Both the position numbers and the translations under genes were made by a program. A stretch of DNA of 6,368 nt from positions 1-6,368 of the forward strand of contig JADFPK010000106.1 in assembly GCA_022562375.1 (NCBI GenBank), given 5' to 3'. The stretch comes from Pseudomonadota bacterium (GTDB lineage: Bacteria; Pseudomonadota; Alphaproteobacteria; SMXQ01). The notes below the pieces were generated by a model. The model searched no databases and was not told where the DNA came from. It was given only the letters and a program-made list of their open reading frames with translations. Shown piece by piece: positions 1-5,939 of this stretch. Positions within the stretch are counted from its first letter, which is position 1, and the number at the start of each line of letters is the position of its first letter.

Positions 1-719
1 GCGAATTGATGGCCCTTCGCCAGAAGATCCAGGTCATATTCCAGGATCCTTACAGTTCGCTGAATCCGAGGATGAAGATCGGCGACATCATCGGCGAGCC
101 CATGCGCGTCCATGGCATCGAGCCGGACGCCGACAAGCGCCACGCGCGGGTCTCCGAGCTCCTCTCGATCTGCGGCCTCGACCCCAAATTCGCCGACCGT
201 TACCCCCATGAGATGAGCGGCGGCCAGCGCCAGCGGGTGGGGATCGGGCGGGCCCTGGCGCTCAACCCGGAATTCATCATCTGCGACGAGCCGGTCTCGG
301 CGCTCGACGTCTCGATCCAGGCCCAGGTCATCAACCTGCTGGAGGATTTGCGCGACGAATTCGGCCTCACTTATCTCTTCATCGCCCATGATTTGAGCGT
401 CGTCCGCCACCTCTGTCACCGGGTGGCGGTGATGTACCTCGGAAAAATTGTCGAACTCGCCGAGTGCGACGAGCTTTACGACAACCCGATTCACCCCTAC
501 ACTCAGGCACTACTGGCGGCGGTCCCGGTTCCGGACCCTGAAATCGAGAGCAAACGGGAGCATAAGGTGATGAAAGGCGAGGTGCCGAGTCCGATAAATC
601 CGCCAAGCGGATGCGTGTTCCACCCCAGATGTCCCATGGCGGTGGAGGGATGCCGGAGCGTCGTTCCCGAGCTCCGGGAAATCAAACCGGGCCACTGGGT
701 GGCCTGCACGGAGGTGTGA
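1..719 (+). CDS. Peptide-type ABC importer ATPase, DppF/OppF-like (5'-truncated)
   Basis: This is the C-terminal ~240 residues of a cytoplasmic ATPase that powers a peptide/nickel-class ABC importer. The reading frame is open at the left edge (first full codon at base 3). A full subunit is usually about 320-340 residues, so roughly 90 are missing, including Walker A. The ATG at base 9 lies inside the ATPase domain and is not the real start. Counting from the TTG at base 6, the Q-loop is at Q13 (IFQDP), the signature MSGGQ at 70-74, Walker B IICDEP at 91-96 with catalytic E95, the D-loop SALD at 98-101 and the H-loop histidine at H128. The oligopeptide-transporter C-terminal domain follows, with HPYTQALL at 163-170 and cysteines 203, 209, 216 and 234 in a GC-FHPRCP...C...GHWVAC pattern. 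The stretch [13 protein letters not shown] resembles DppF/OppF more than DppD/OppD. The transported substrate cannot be read from this subunit. Confidence 0.96.
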   Translation, partial: ELMALRQKIQVIFQDPYSSLNPRMKIGDIIGEPMRVHGIEPDADKRHARVSELLSICGLDPKFADRYPHEMSGGQRQRVGIGRALALNPEFIICDEPVSALDVSIQAQVINLLEDLRDEFGLTYLFIAHDLSVVRHLCHRVAVMYLGKIVELAECDELYDNPIHPYTQALLAAVPVPDPEIESKREHKVMKGEVPSPINPPSGCVFHPRCPMAVEGCRSVVPELREIKPGHWVACTEV

Positions 720-720
720 T

Positions 721-771
721 CGCCTCTTGGTTCGGAGGCGGCGCCATTACGAGGGAACAAAGAATTTCCTC
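721..771 (+). promoter_or_regulatory. Two small stem-loops in the leader of the binding-protein gene
   Basis: The gap between the ATPase stop and the next gene holds two potential RNA hairpins. The first pairs CGCCTC (721-726) with GAGGCG (735-740) around an 8-nt loop, and begins immediately after the stop codon. The second pairs GAGGGAA (751-757) with TTTCCTC (765-771), with one G-U pair and a 7-nt loop. Neither is followed by a T-run, so neither looks like an intrinsic terminator. They could mark an mRNA processing or stability boundary between the ATPase and the binding-protein cistrons. I saw no convincing -35/-10 pair in this gap. The pairings are directly visible, but any function is inferred. 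Confidence 0.4.
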
Positions 772-782
772 AATGACATAAC

Positions 783-792
783 AGGGAAGGAG
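783..792 (+). promoter_or_regulatory. Ribosome binding site of the solute-binding protein gene
   Basis: AGGGAAGGAG lies 8 nt upstream of the ATG at 801. It is a strong purine-rich Shine-Dalgarno and the best in the window, which fits a binding protein made in excess over its permeases. It also fixes the start codon. Its AGGGAA part could instead pair with TTTCCT at 765-770. Confidence 0.8.
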
Positions 793-800
793 AATCTGAA

Positions 801-2420
801 ATGAAATACCTCAAATTTACATTGACCGCGGCCGTCGCGCTGGGGTCCGCCGCCGCCGTCGGTCTGGCCGGCGCCGCGCTGGCCCAGACGCCGAAGAGGG
901 GCGGAATTCTGAGAATCGTCGTCGGCAGCAAGATCCCGTCCTACGACGCACACAAAGAATCGACCTTCGGGATGATCCACCCGATTCGGCCGTTTTACAG
1001 CCTGCTGATCCGGGTCAACCCCGAAAACCCGTCGTCGCCGACCGACTTCGTCTGCGATCTGTGCGAGGGCAAGGTTCCCGGGGCGACCAACAACGGCTTG
1101 ACCTACACCTTCAAGATCCGCAAGGGCGTCCAGTTTCACAGCGGCACGCCGCTGACCTCGGCGGACATCAAGGCCAGTCTCGACAAGGTTATTTTCCCGC
1201 CGAAGGGCATTCCGAGCACCCGCAAGGCGTTCTACGGCATGGTGAAAAATATCGCCGCGCCGAATCCCACTACCCTGGTCATCAATCTGAAGTATCCGAC
1301 CGGCGCCTTTATCCCGGCCCTGGCCATGCCGTTCAATTTCATCTACTCGAAGAAGGACCTGGATACATACGGCTATACCTGGCACCAGAAGAACATCAAC
1401 GGCACCGGCGCCTTCGTCTTCGTGGAGCACAAACCGGGTGCTTACGTCGAGGGCAAGCGGTACACCAAATATCACCACAAGGGCAAACCCTACCTCGACG
1501 GCTATCGGGCAATCTCCGCGCCCAAGATGGCGGTTCGCCTGCAAGCCATCCGTGGCGGCCAGGCGGATATCGAGTTCCGCGGTTTTCCACCCAAGGCCCG
1601 CGACGATCTGGTGAAGGCCCTTGGCGACAAGATCACGGTCCAAGAGAGCGACTGGAACTGTGCGCTTCAGTTCCTGCCCAACCAAAGGCGCAAGCCCTTC
1701 GACGACGTCCGCGTGCGCCGGGCGCTGACCCTTGCGGTCGATCGCTGGGCCGGCTCCAAGTACCTGTCCAGGATCGCCATCGTCAAGACGGTCGGCGGCA
1801 TCGCCTTCCCGGGCCATCCCCTGGCCGCGACCAAGGCGGAGCTTGAGAAGCTTGCCGGCTACTGGCCCGACATCAAGAAGTCACGGGCCGAATCGAGAAA
1901 GCTGCTGAAGGCGGCGGGGGCGGAAGGCCTCAAGTTCGAGTTGCTCAACCGCGGCGTCGATCAGCCATACAGGGTGGTGGGCACCTGGCTCGTCGATCAG
2001 TTCAGACAGGTCGGCCTGAAAGTAACGCAGAAGGTCTTGCCGTCACCCTCGTTCTACGATGCAGTGCGGAAGAAGCAGGCCTTCGACGTGACCATCTACT
2101 TCAACTGCCAATCGGTGGTTAACCCGCTGGTGGACACTTCCACCTATCAGTCCGACGACATCGCGGGCAATAACTACGCCGGTTACCAGGATCGCCAGAT
2201 CGACAAGTTGTACGACCGCATGAACCGGTCCAGTGATCCGAAAGAGCAGCGCGAACTCATGCGTGCCATGGAAAAGCGGGCGCTCGACGATCAGGCGCAC
2301 CAGCTTCTCACCATGTGGTGGTACAAGATCAACGCTTACCGTTCCTATGTTAAGGGATGGAAGATTGCACCTAGCCACTATCTGAACCAGTCCCTCGACA
2401 ACATCTGGTTGGATAAGTAG
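801..2420 (+). CDS. Periplasmic solute-binding protein, SBP_bac_5 (DppA/OppA) family
   Basis: This is the extracytoplasmic binding component of the importer, which captures solute in the periplasm and delivers it to the two permeases encoded downstream. It has 539 residues, a normal length for the family. Residues 1-28 form a Sec signal peptide: a basic start (MKYLK), a hydrophobic Ala/Gly/Leu/Val core, and an ALA cleavage site before QTP. No lipobox cysteine is present, so it is soluble. The mature protein starts with the typical PKRGGILRI. The family signature YTFKIRKGVQFHSGTPLTSADI is near 102-123, and DDVRVRRALTLAVDR at 301-315 matches the conserved second-lobe segment. The C-terminus (LTMWWYKINAYRSYVKGW, about 503-520) resembles a subgroup I associate from memory with alphaproteobacterial importers. 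C85 and C88 form a CxxC motif; C287 and C436 are the other mature cysteines. Relatives bind peptides, nickel, opines, glutathione or sugars, and the ligand here is unknown. Confidence 0.95.
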   Translation: MKYLKFTLTAAVALGSAAAVGLAGAALAQTPKRGGILRIVVGSKIPSYDAHKESTFGMIHPIRPFYSLLIRVNPENPSSPTDFVCDLCEGKVPGATNNGLTYTFKIRKGVQFHSGTPLTSADIKASLDKVIFPPKGIPSTRKAFYGMVKNIAAPNPTTLVINLKYPTGAFIPALAMPFNFIYSKKDLDTYGYTWHQKNINGTGAFVFVEHKPGAYVEGKRYTKYHHKGKPYLDGYRAISAPKMAVRLQAIRGGQADIEFRGFPPKARDDLVKALGDKITVQESDWNCALQFLPNQRRKPFDDVRVRRALTLAVDRWAGSKYLSRIAIVKTVGGIAFPGHPLAATKAELEKLAGYWPDIKKSRAESRKLLKAAGAEGLKFELLNRGVDQPYRVVGTWLVDQFRQVGLKVTQKVLPSPSFYDAVRKKQAFDVTIYFNCQSVVNPLVDTSTYQSDDIAGNNYAGYQDRQIDKLYDRMNRSSDPKEQRELMRAMEKRALDDQAHQLLTMWWYKINAYRSYVKGWKIAPSHYLNQSLDNIWLDK

Positions 2421-2438
2421 CTAACCCTGACCGGAAAA

Positions 2439-2473
2439 CCCGCCCGCCGCGCGGTACCCCCGCGGCGGGCGGG
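2439..2473 (+). other. Strong GC stem-loop after the binding-protein gene
   Basis: CCCGCCCGCCGCG (2439-2451) pairs perfectly with CGCGGCGGGCGGG (2461-2473), giving 13 uninterrupted G-C pairs around a 9-nt loop (2452-2460). It starts 18 nt after the binding-protein stop and ends 21 nt before the permease start. No T-run follows (the next bases are GGCCACGG), so it is unlikely to be an efficient intrinsic terminator. In operons of this kind, such as malE-malF, a stable intercistronic structure protects the upstream binding-protein mRNA from 3' exonucleases and raises its yield over the permeases. That role is inferred here from position and stability. Confidence 0.75.
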
Positions 2474-2494
2474 GCCACGGCGTAAGGCGGCGGC

Positions 2495-3466
2495 ATGTAT
2501 CAATACATCGTCAAGCGGCTGCTCCTGACCATCCCGACCCTTTTCGGGGCGGCGGTGCTGGTGTTCATCTTGATGCGCATGGTTCCCGGAGACGTCTGCG
2601 AGGTACGCATGGCGGGTTTCGGCGTCTTCGCCGATCCGGAAGCCATCGAAATTTGCCGCGAGAACCTGGGCCTGACCAAACCGCTCCTGGTTCAGTTTTG
2701 GCTAGTAATCAAAGGTTACTTGACCCTCGATTTGGGCACCTCCATGTGGACCGGGCAGCCGATCACGCACGAGATCGGCCTTCGGTTCCAACTCTCGCTC
2801 CAGGTCGCCCTTATGGCCACTTTTGTGGCCATTCTGATTGCCATTCCCCTGGGCACCATCTCGGCGGTCAAGCAAGACACCTGGATCGATTATAGTGTGC
2901 GCGCCTTCAGCATTGCCGGGATCGCCATGCCCTCGTTCTGGCTCGGCATCATGATCATCCTGGGGTTGCTTCTGTCCACCCAGGCCTTGTTCGGCACCCC
3001 GTGGATGCCGCCGATCGTCTATGTTTCGCCTTTCGAGGATCCGATCGGCAACATGACCCAGTTGATCTGGCCGGCGGTGGCAACGGGCTATCGCTACTCG
3101 GCCGTCGCCACCCGCATGACCCGCTCGGCGCTCTTGGAGGTGCTGCGCGAGGATTACGTCCGCACGGCGCGCGCCAAGGGCCTGCTGGAGAAAGTCATCA
3201 TCAACCGCCACGCACTCAAGAACGCGATGCTGCCGGTGGTGACCATCTTCGGGATCGAGTTCGCCTTCCTGATGGGCGGCCTCGTGGTCACCGAACAGGT
3301 CTTCAACCTGAACGGACTCGGCAAATTATTCGTCGAGTCGGTGCTCACCAATGACTTCACGCTGACCCAGCAACTGGTCATGCTGGTCGTGGTCATCTTC
3401 GTATTCATGAATTTGGTGGTCGACGTCTTTTATGCCTGGCTCGACCCCCGCATCCGCTATGCCTGA
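2495..3466 (+). CDS. ABC importer permease, DppB/OppB-like
   Basis: This is one of the two inner-membrane channel subunits of the importer, a member of the BPD_transp_1 family. It has 323 residues, a normal length. The N-terminus MYQYIVKRLLLTIPTLFGAAVLVFILMRMVPGD is the classic DppB start: a short cytoplasmic lead, then membrane helix 1 at about 9-29. Further helices lie near 100-122, 133-160, 187-205, 246-266 and 291-312. The ATPase-coupling EAA loop is at about 219-245 (EDYVRTARAKG, then NRHALKNAMLP). The protein ends in the usual AWLDPRIRYA. The loop after helix 1 carries C35 and C54, both predicted periplasmic. The start is supported by this N-terminal match, and a modest AAGG at 2484-2487 serves as the ribosome site. 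It sits 74 nt after the binding-protein gene, across the strong hairpin, and 9 nt before the next permease. Confidence 0.96.
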   Translation: MYQYIVKRLLLTIPTLFGAAVLVFILMRMVPGDVCEVRMAGFGVFADPEAIEICRENLGLTKPLLVQFWLVIKGYLTLDLGTSMWTGQPITHEIGLRFQLSLQVALMATFVAILIAIPLGTISAVKQDTWIDYSVRAFSIAGIAMPSFWLGIMIILGLLLSTQALFGTPWMPPIVYVSPFEDPIGNMTQLIWPAVATGYRYSAVATRMTRSALLEVLREDYVRTARAKGLLEKVIINRHALKNAMLPVVTIFGIEFAFLMGGLVVTEQVFNLNGLGKLFVESVLTNDFTLTQQLVMLVVVIFVFMNLVVDVFYAWLDPRIRYA

Positions 3467-3468
3467 TC

Positions 3469-3472
3469 GGAG
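3469..3472 (+). promoter_or_regulatory. Ribosome binding site of the DppC-like gene; bears on its start
   Basis: GGAG lies just after the TGA of the DppB-like gene. Two in-frame ATG codons follow directly, at 3476 and 3479. The spacer is only 3 nt to the first and 6 nt to the second, so the second is the more comfortable start. The difference is one methionine. Confidence 0.55.
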
Positions 3473-3475
3473 TCG

Positions 3476-4378
3476 ATGATGAGTGTGTCGGAGATACGGC
3501 TCAAACCGGGCGCCGAGGAAATCGCCGAACGTCCCTCGTGGATTGCCGTGTTCTTCGATCATGTCCGCCGCTACCCCCTTGGCGCGGCCGGGGCCTTGAT
3601 CGTTCTGGTGATGATTTTCCTGTCGATTTTTGCCGATCTGGTGGCGCCCTACGATCCCGAGATCAACGCCTTCGAGCACATGTTTAACCCGCCCAGTCTG
3701 CAATTCCTGCTGGGCACCGACGATTTCGGCCGCGACATATTCTCGCGCATCGTTCACGGCGCCCGGACCGCCCTTTTCGTCGGCTTCGTCGCCGCCTTCG
3801 TCGGCGCCACGGCGGGTCTCGTCCTGGGCGTGGCAAGCGCCTATTTCGGCGGCTGGTTCGACCTCATCATGCAGCGCATCATGGACGTCATCATGGCTTT
3901 TCCCTTGATCATCATGGCGCTTGCCGTGGTCGCGGTCTTGGGGTCGGGAATCGACAAGGTCATCATCGCCATAACCATTCCCTTCATCCCCATGTGCGCC
4001 CGCGTGGTGCGCTCGAACGCGCTCGCCATCCGCGAGATCCCCTATATCGATGCCGCCCGGGCCATGGGGTACAGCCACGCCCGCATCATCCTGCGCCACA
4101 TGGTGCCCAACGTCATGGCGCCCTATCTGATCATGATCACCGCCTTCGTCGGCCAGGCGATCCTGCTCGAGGCGGTGCTTTCCTACCTCGGCCTCGGGGT
4201 TCAGGAGCCGACCGCGGCTTGGGGCCTCATGCTCAAGAGCGGGGCCGAGGAATACGCCGAGAGCGCTCCCTGGATCCCGATCTTCCCGGGCATCGCCATC
4301 AGCCTGGCGGTGTTCGGCTTCAACCTCTTCGGCGACGCCCTTCGCGATGTCCTCGATCCCAAGCTGCGCAGGCGATAG
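3476..4378 (+). CDS. ABC importer permease, DppC/OppC-like
   Basis: This is the second inner-membrane channel subunit and partner of the DppB-like protein. It has 300 residues (299 if the ATG at 3479 is used, as ribosome-site spacing suggests). An OppC_N-type region covers about 28-60, with a cytoplasmic lead, helix 1 near 36-56 and VAPYDP at 56-61. The family hallmark LGTDDFGRDIFSRI is at 79-92. The BPD_transp_1 domain follows, with helices near 97-122, 133-156, 158-176, 217-238 and 267-286. The EAA coupling loop is at about 187-216 (EIPYIDAARAMG, then RHMVPNVMAP). The end, GDALRDVLDPKLRRR, is typical of DppC. It is 9 nt downstream of the DppB-like gene and clearly cotranscribed. No ATPase gene follows, so the ATPases of this system are encoded upstream. 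I see no convincing intrinsic terminator after the stop. Confidence 0.96.
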   Translation: MMSVSEIRLKPGAEEIAERPSWIAVFFDHVRRYPLGAAGALIVLVMIFLSIFADLVAPYDPEINAFEHMFNPPSLQFLLGTDDFGRDIFSRIVHGARTALFVGFVAAFVGATAGLVLGVASAYFGGWFDLIMQRIMDVIMAFPLIIMALAVVAVLGSGIDKVIIAITIPFIPMCARVVRSNALAIREIPYIDAARAMGYSHARIILRHMVPNVMAPYLIMITAFVGQAILLEAVLSYLGLGVQEPTAAWGLMLKSGAEEYAESAPWIPIFPGIAISLAVFGFNLFGDALRDVLDPKLRRR

Positions 4379-4416
4379 GGTTCCTTGTAGGTCTTGAGCG
4401 TCGGCGCCCGGCCGCG

Positions 4417-4446
4417 TTGACCTTGGCGCGCCCCTAGGTCTAAATT
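4417..4446 (+). promoter_or_regulatory. Candidate sigma-70-type promoter for the MmgE/PrpD unit
   Basis: TTGACC (4417-4422) matches five of six bases of the -35 consensus. TAAATT (4441-4446), 18 nt later, matches four of six of the -10 consensus. TCTAAA (4439-4444) with a 16-nt spacer is an alternative -10. The predicted transcript would start near 4453 and carry a leader of about 58 nt. This is the only A/T-containing stretch in an otherwise very GC-rich gap, and it lies where a new transcription unit would be expected. It is a candidate from sequence only. Confidence 0.5.
4419..4440. promoter_or_regulatory. Imperfect inverted repeat overlapping the candidate promoter
   Basis: GACCTTGG (4419-4426) and CCTAGGTC (4433-4440) are inverted repeats that match at seven of eight positions around a 6-nt spacer. 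The dyad fills the space between the putative -35 and -10 and overlaps the -35. That is a suitable place for a repressor or other regulator controlling the MmgE/PrpD operon. A separate, slightly offset palindrome GGCGCGCC (4425-4432) sits inside it. Chance dyads are common in GC-rich DNA, and no regulator gene is in view. Confidence 0.3.
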
Positions 4447-4497
4447 ACCCGCGCACCCGGCGAGGAAGGCCGCAACCAACGGCCCCTGAGTTGGGTC

Positions 4498-4502
4498 GGG
4501 AG
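4498..4502 (+). promoter_or_regulatory. Ribosome binding site of the MmgE/PrpD gene
   Basis: GGGAG is 8 nt upstream of the ATG at 4511 and supports that start. GGAG (4499-4502) could fold back on CTCC (4506-4509) across a 3-nt loop, which might weaken access slightly. Upstream, the leader also contains two mutually exclusive 5-bp hairpins (4468-4472 with 4480-4484, and 4476-4480 with 4490-4494), both too weak to call as elements. Confidence 0.65.
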
Positions 4503-4510
4503 AACCTCCG

Positions 4511-5926
4511 ATGGCAGGGATCACCCGCCAGATATCCGAATTCGTCGCCGGCATCGGCTATGACCGCCTGCCCGATGGGGTCGCGGCGCGGGTCAAGCTG
4601 CTGCTCATGGACACCGTCGGCATCGCGCTGCGCGCCCGCCATGACGCCGAGTCGACGCCGAGCCTGCTGGCCGCCGCCGACAGCCTTGGTCTTGCCGGTG
4701 GCGAGGCCAGCGTGATCGGTGAGGAGTCCGGCTACACGCCGCCCGGCGCCGCGCTGATCAACGGCACCCTGGCCCATTCCCTCGATTTCGACGACACCCA
4801 TGCGCCGGCCTCGCTCCATCCGAGCGCGCCGATCGTGCCGGCGGCATTGGCGGCGGCGGAGATGACGGGCGCCAAGGGGCGCGACGTCATCGCCGCGATC
4901 GTCGCCGGCTATGAGGTCCAGATCCGCCTGAGTTTGGCCCTGGTGCCGAAGGATCATTACCTCCGCGGCTTTCATCCGACGGCCACCTGCGGCGCCTTCG
5001 GCGCCGCCGCCGCCGCCGCCCGGGTCTTCGGGCTGACCGCCGACGAGGTGGCCCATGCCTTCGGCATCGCGCTGAGCCAGGCGGCGGGATCGGTGCAGTT
5101 CGTTGCCGGCGGCGCCTGGACCAAGCGGTTCCAGGTCGGCTACGCGGCGATGAACGGCCTGATCGCGGCCAGTCTCGCGCGCCAGGGGTTCACCGGCGCC
5201 GCCGAGCCGATCGAGGGCAAGGCCGGGTTCCTGCGCTCCTACGCCCCCGAGCCGGTGATGGAGAAGGCGACGGATGGGCTGGGCAGTGTCTATGAGACCA
5301 TGGCCATCGCCGTGAAGCCCTACCCCTGTTGCCGTTACGCCCATGCGGCGCTCGACGCCCTGATCGAGCTTGTCGCCGCCAACGACATCGACGCGTGCGA
5401 CATCGAAGCGGTCGAGATCGGCCTGCCGCAGACCGGCTGGAACATGATCGGCGGCCCGGAAGAGGCCAAGCAGAACCCGACGAACGTGGTCGACGGCCAG
5501 TTCTCCATGGCTTTCACCGCCGCCGTCGTGTTGCGCCAGGGCGGAATGGGCTGGGACGATTACGCGCGCCATCTCGGCGATCCGAAGACGCTGGCGCTCT
5601 GCAAACGGGTGCGCTCGGTGGTCGATCCCCGGGCCGAGGCGGAGTTTCCCCGCCAAATGAGCGGCGCCGCCCGTGTCTCGACCAAGTCCGGGACCTTCGA
5701 GAGCTTCGTCGCCGTGCCCAAGGGCGAGCCGGAGAACTTCCTGAGCGCGGCCGAACTGAGGGCGAAGTTCGACGCACTCCTCGGCCCCTGCCTGGCGCCG
5801 GCGTCGATCGATCGGCTGGCCGAGGGGCTGGACGCGTTCGATAAGGCCGAGGATATCTCCGGGGTGCTGCGCCTGACCCGGGGCGGGCCCGCCCGGCCGC
5901 TCAAGGCGGTGGCGGGCGAGGCTTGA
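4511..5926 (+). CDS. MmgE/PrpD-family protein (2-methylcitrate dehydratase-like fold)
   Basis: This is a 471-residue cytoplasmic protein, a usual length for a family that includes 2-methylcitrate dehydratase (PrpD/MmgE), cis-aconitate decarboxylase and iminodisuccinate epimerase. The N-terminal helical domain contains INGTLAHSLDFDDTHAPASLHPS (83-105) and RGFHPTATCGAFGAAAAAA (152-170), both family hallmarks. The smaller alpha/beta domain begins near KPYPCCRYAHAALDA (269-283). By motif, D92, T96, H103, H155, K205 and H278 correspond to the active-site D93, T97, H103, H159, K207 and H277 of human cis-aconitate decarboxylase, as I recall them, so the pocket looks intact. Those residues are shared across subfamilies and do not reveal the substrate. 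No 2-methylcitrate synthase or methylisocitrate lyase gene is in view, so a PrpD role in propionate breakdown is not supported. It appears to be the first gene of a unit with the acyl-CoA dehydrogenase 13 nt downstream. Confidence 0.93.
   Translation: MAGITRQISEFVAGIGYDRLPDGVAARVKLLLMDTVGIALRARHDAESTPSLLAAADSLGLAGGEASVIGEESGYTPPGAALINGTLAHSLDFDDTHAPASLHPSAPIVPAALAAAEMTGAKGRDVIAAIVAGYEVQIRLSLALVPKDHYLRGFHPTATCGAFGAAAAAARVFGLTADEVAHAFGIALSQAAGSVQFVAGGAWTKRFQVGYAAMNGLIAASLARQGFTGAAEPIEGKAGFLRSYAPEPVMEKATDGLGSVYETMAIAVKPYPCCRYAHAALDALIELVAANDIDACDIEAVEIGLPQTGWNMIGGPEEAKQNPTNVVDGQFSMAFTAAVVLRQGGMGWDDYARHLGDPKTLALCKRVRSVVDPRAEAEFPRQMSGAARVSTKSGTFESFVAVPKGEPENFLSAAELRAKFDALLGPCLAPASIDRLAEGLDAFDKAEDISGVLRLTRGGPARPLKAVAGEA
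5003..5020 (+). repeat. Six-copy GCC trinucleotide run inside the MmgE/PrpD gene
   Basis: Six consecutive GCC codons encode A165-A170 in the alanine-rich helix of the GAFGAAAAAARVFGL motif. Alanine-rich sequence is normal at this point in the family, so the run most likely reflects codon bias. Copy-number slippage by whole units would stay in frame. Confidence 0.6.
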
Positions 5927-5939
5927 GCGGACGCGGCCG

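Noticed and set aside
720..800. A promoter directly upstream of the binding-protein gene
   Set aside because: No -35/-10 pair with acceptable spacing was seen. The short gap after the ATPase stop fits read-through transcription.
747..1817. 356-codon minus-strand open frame opposite the binding-protein gene
   Set aside because: It overlaps a clear SBP_bac_5 gene entirely, has no recognisable motif, and shows the composition expected of an antisense frame in GC-rich DNA.
2439..2473. Reading the strong hairpin as a rho-independent terminator
   Set aside because: No T-run follows, and the permease genes that must be transcribed with the binding protein lie directly downstream.
3326..4099. 257-codon minus-strand open frame across the two permease genes
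   Set aside because: It is Asp/His/Gly-rich with no domain and is antisense to well-conserved membrane segments and EAA loops on the + strand.
4379..4416. A terminator for the importer operon after the DppC-like gene
   Set aside because: I found only short GC palindromes such as GGCGCC and CGGCCG, with no stem followed by T residues. Termination may be Rho-dependent or lie elsewhere.
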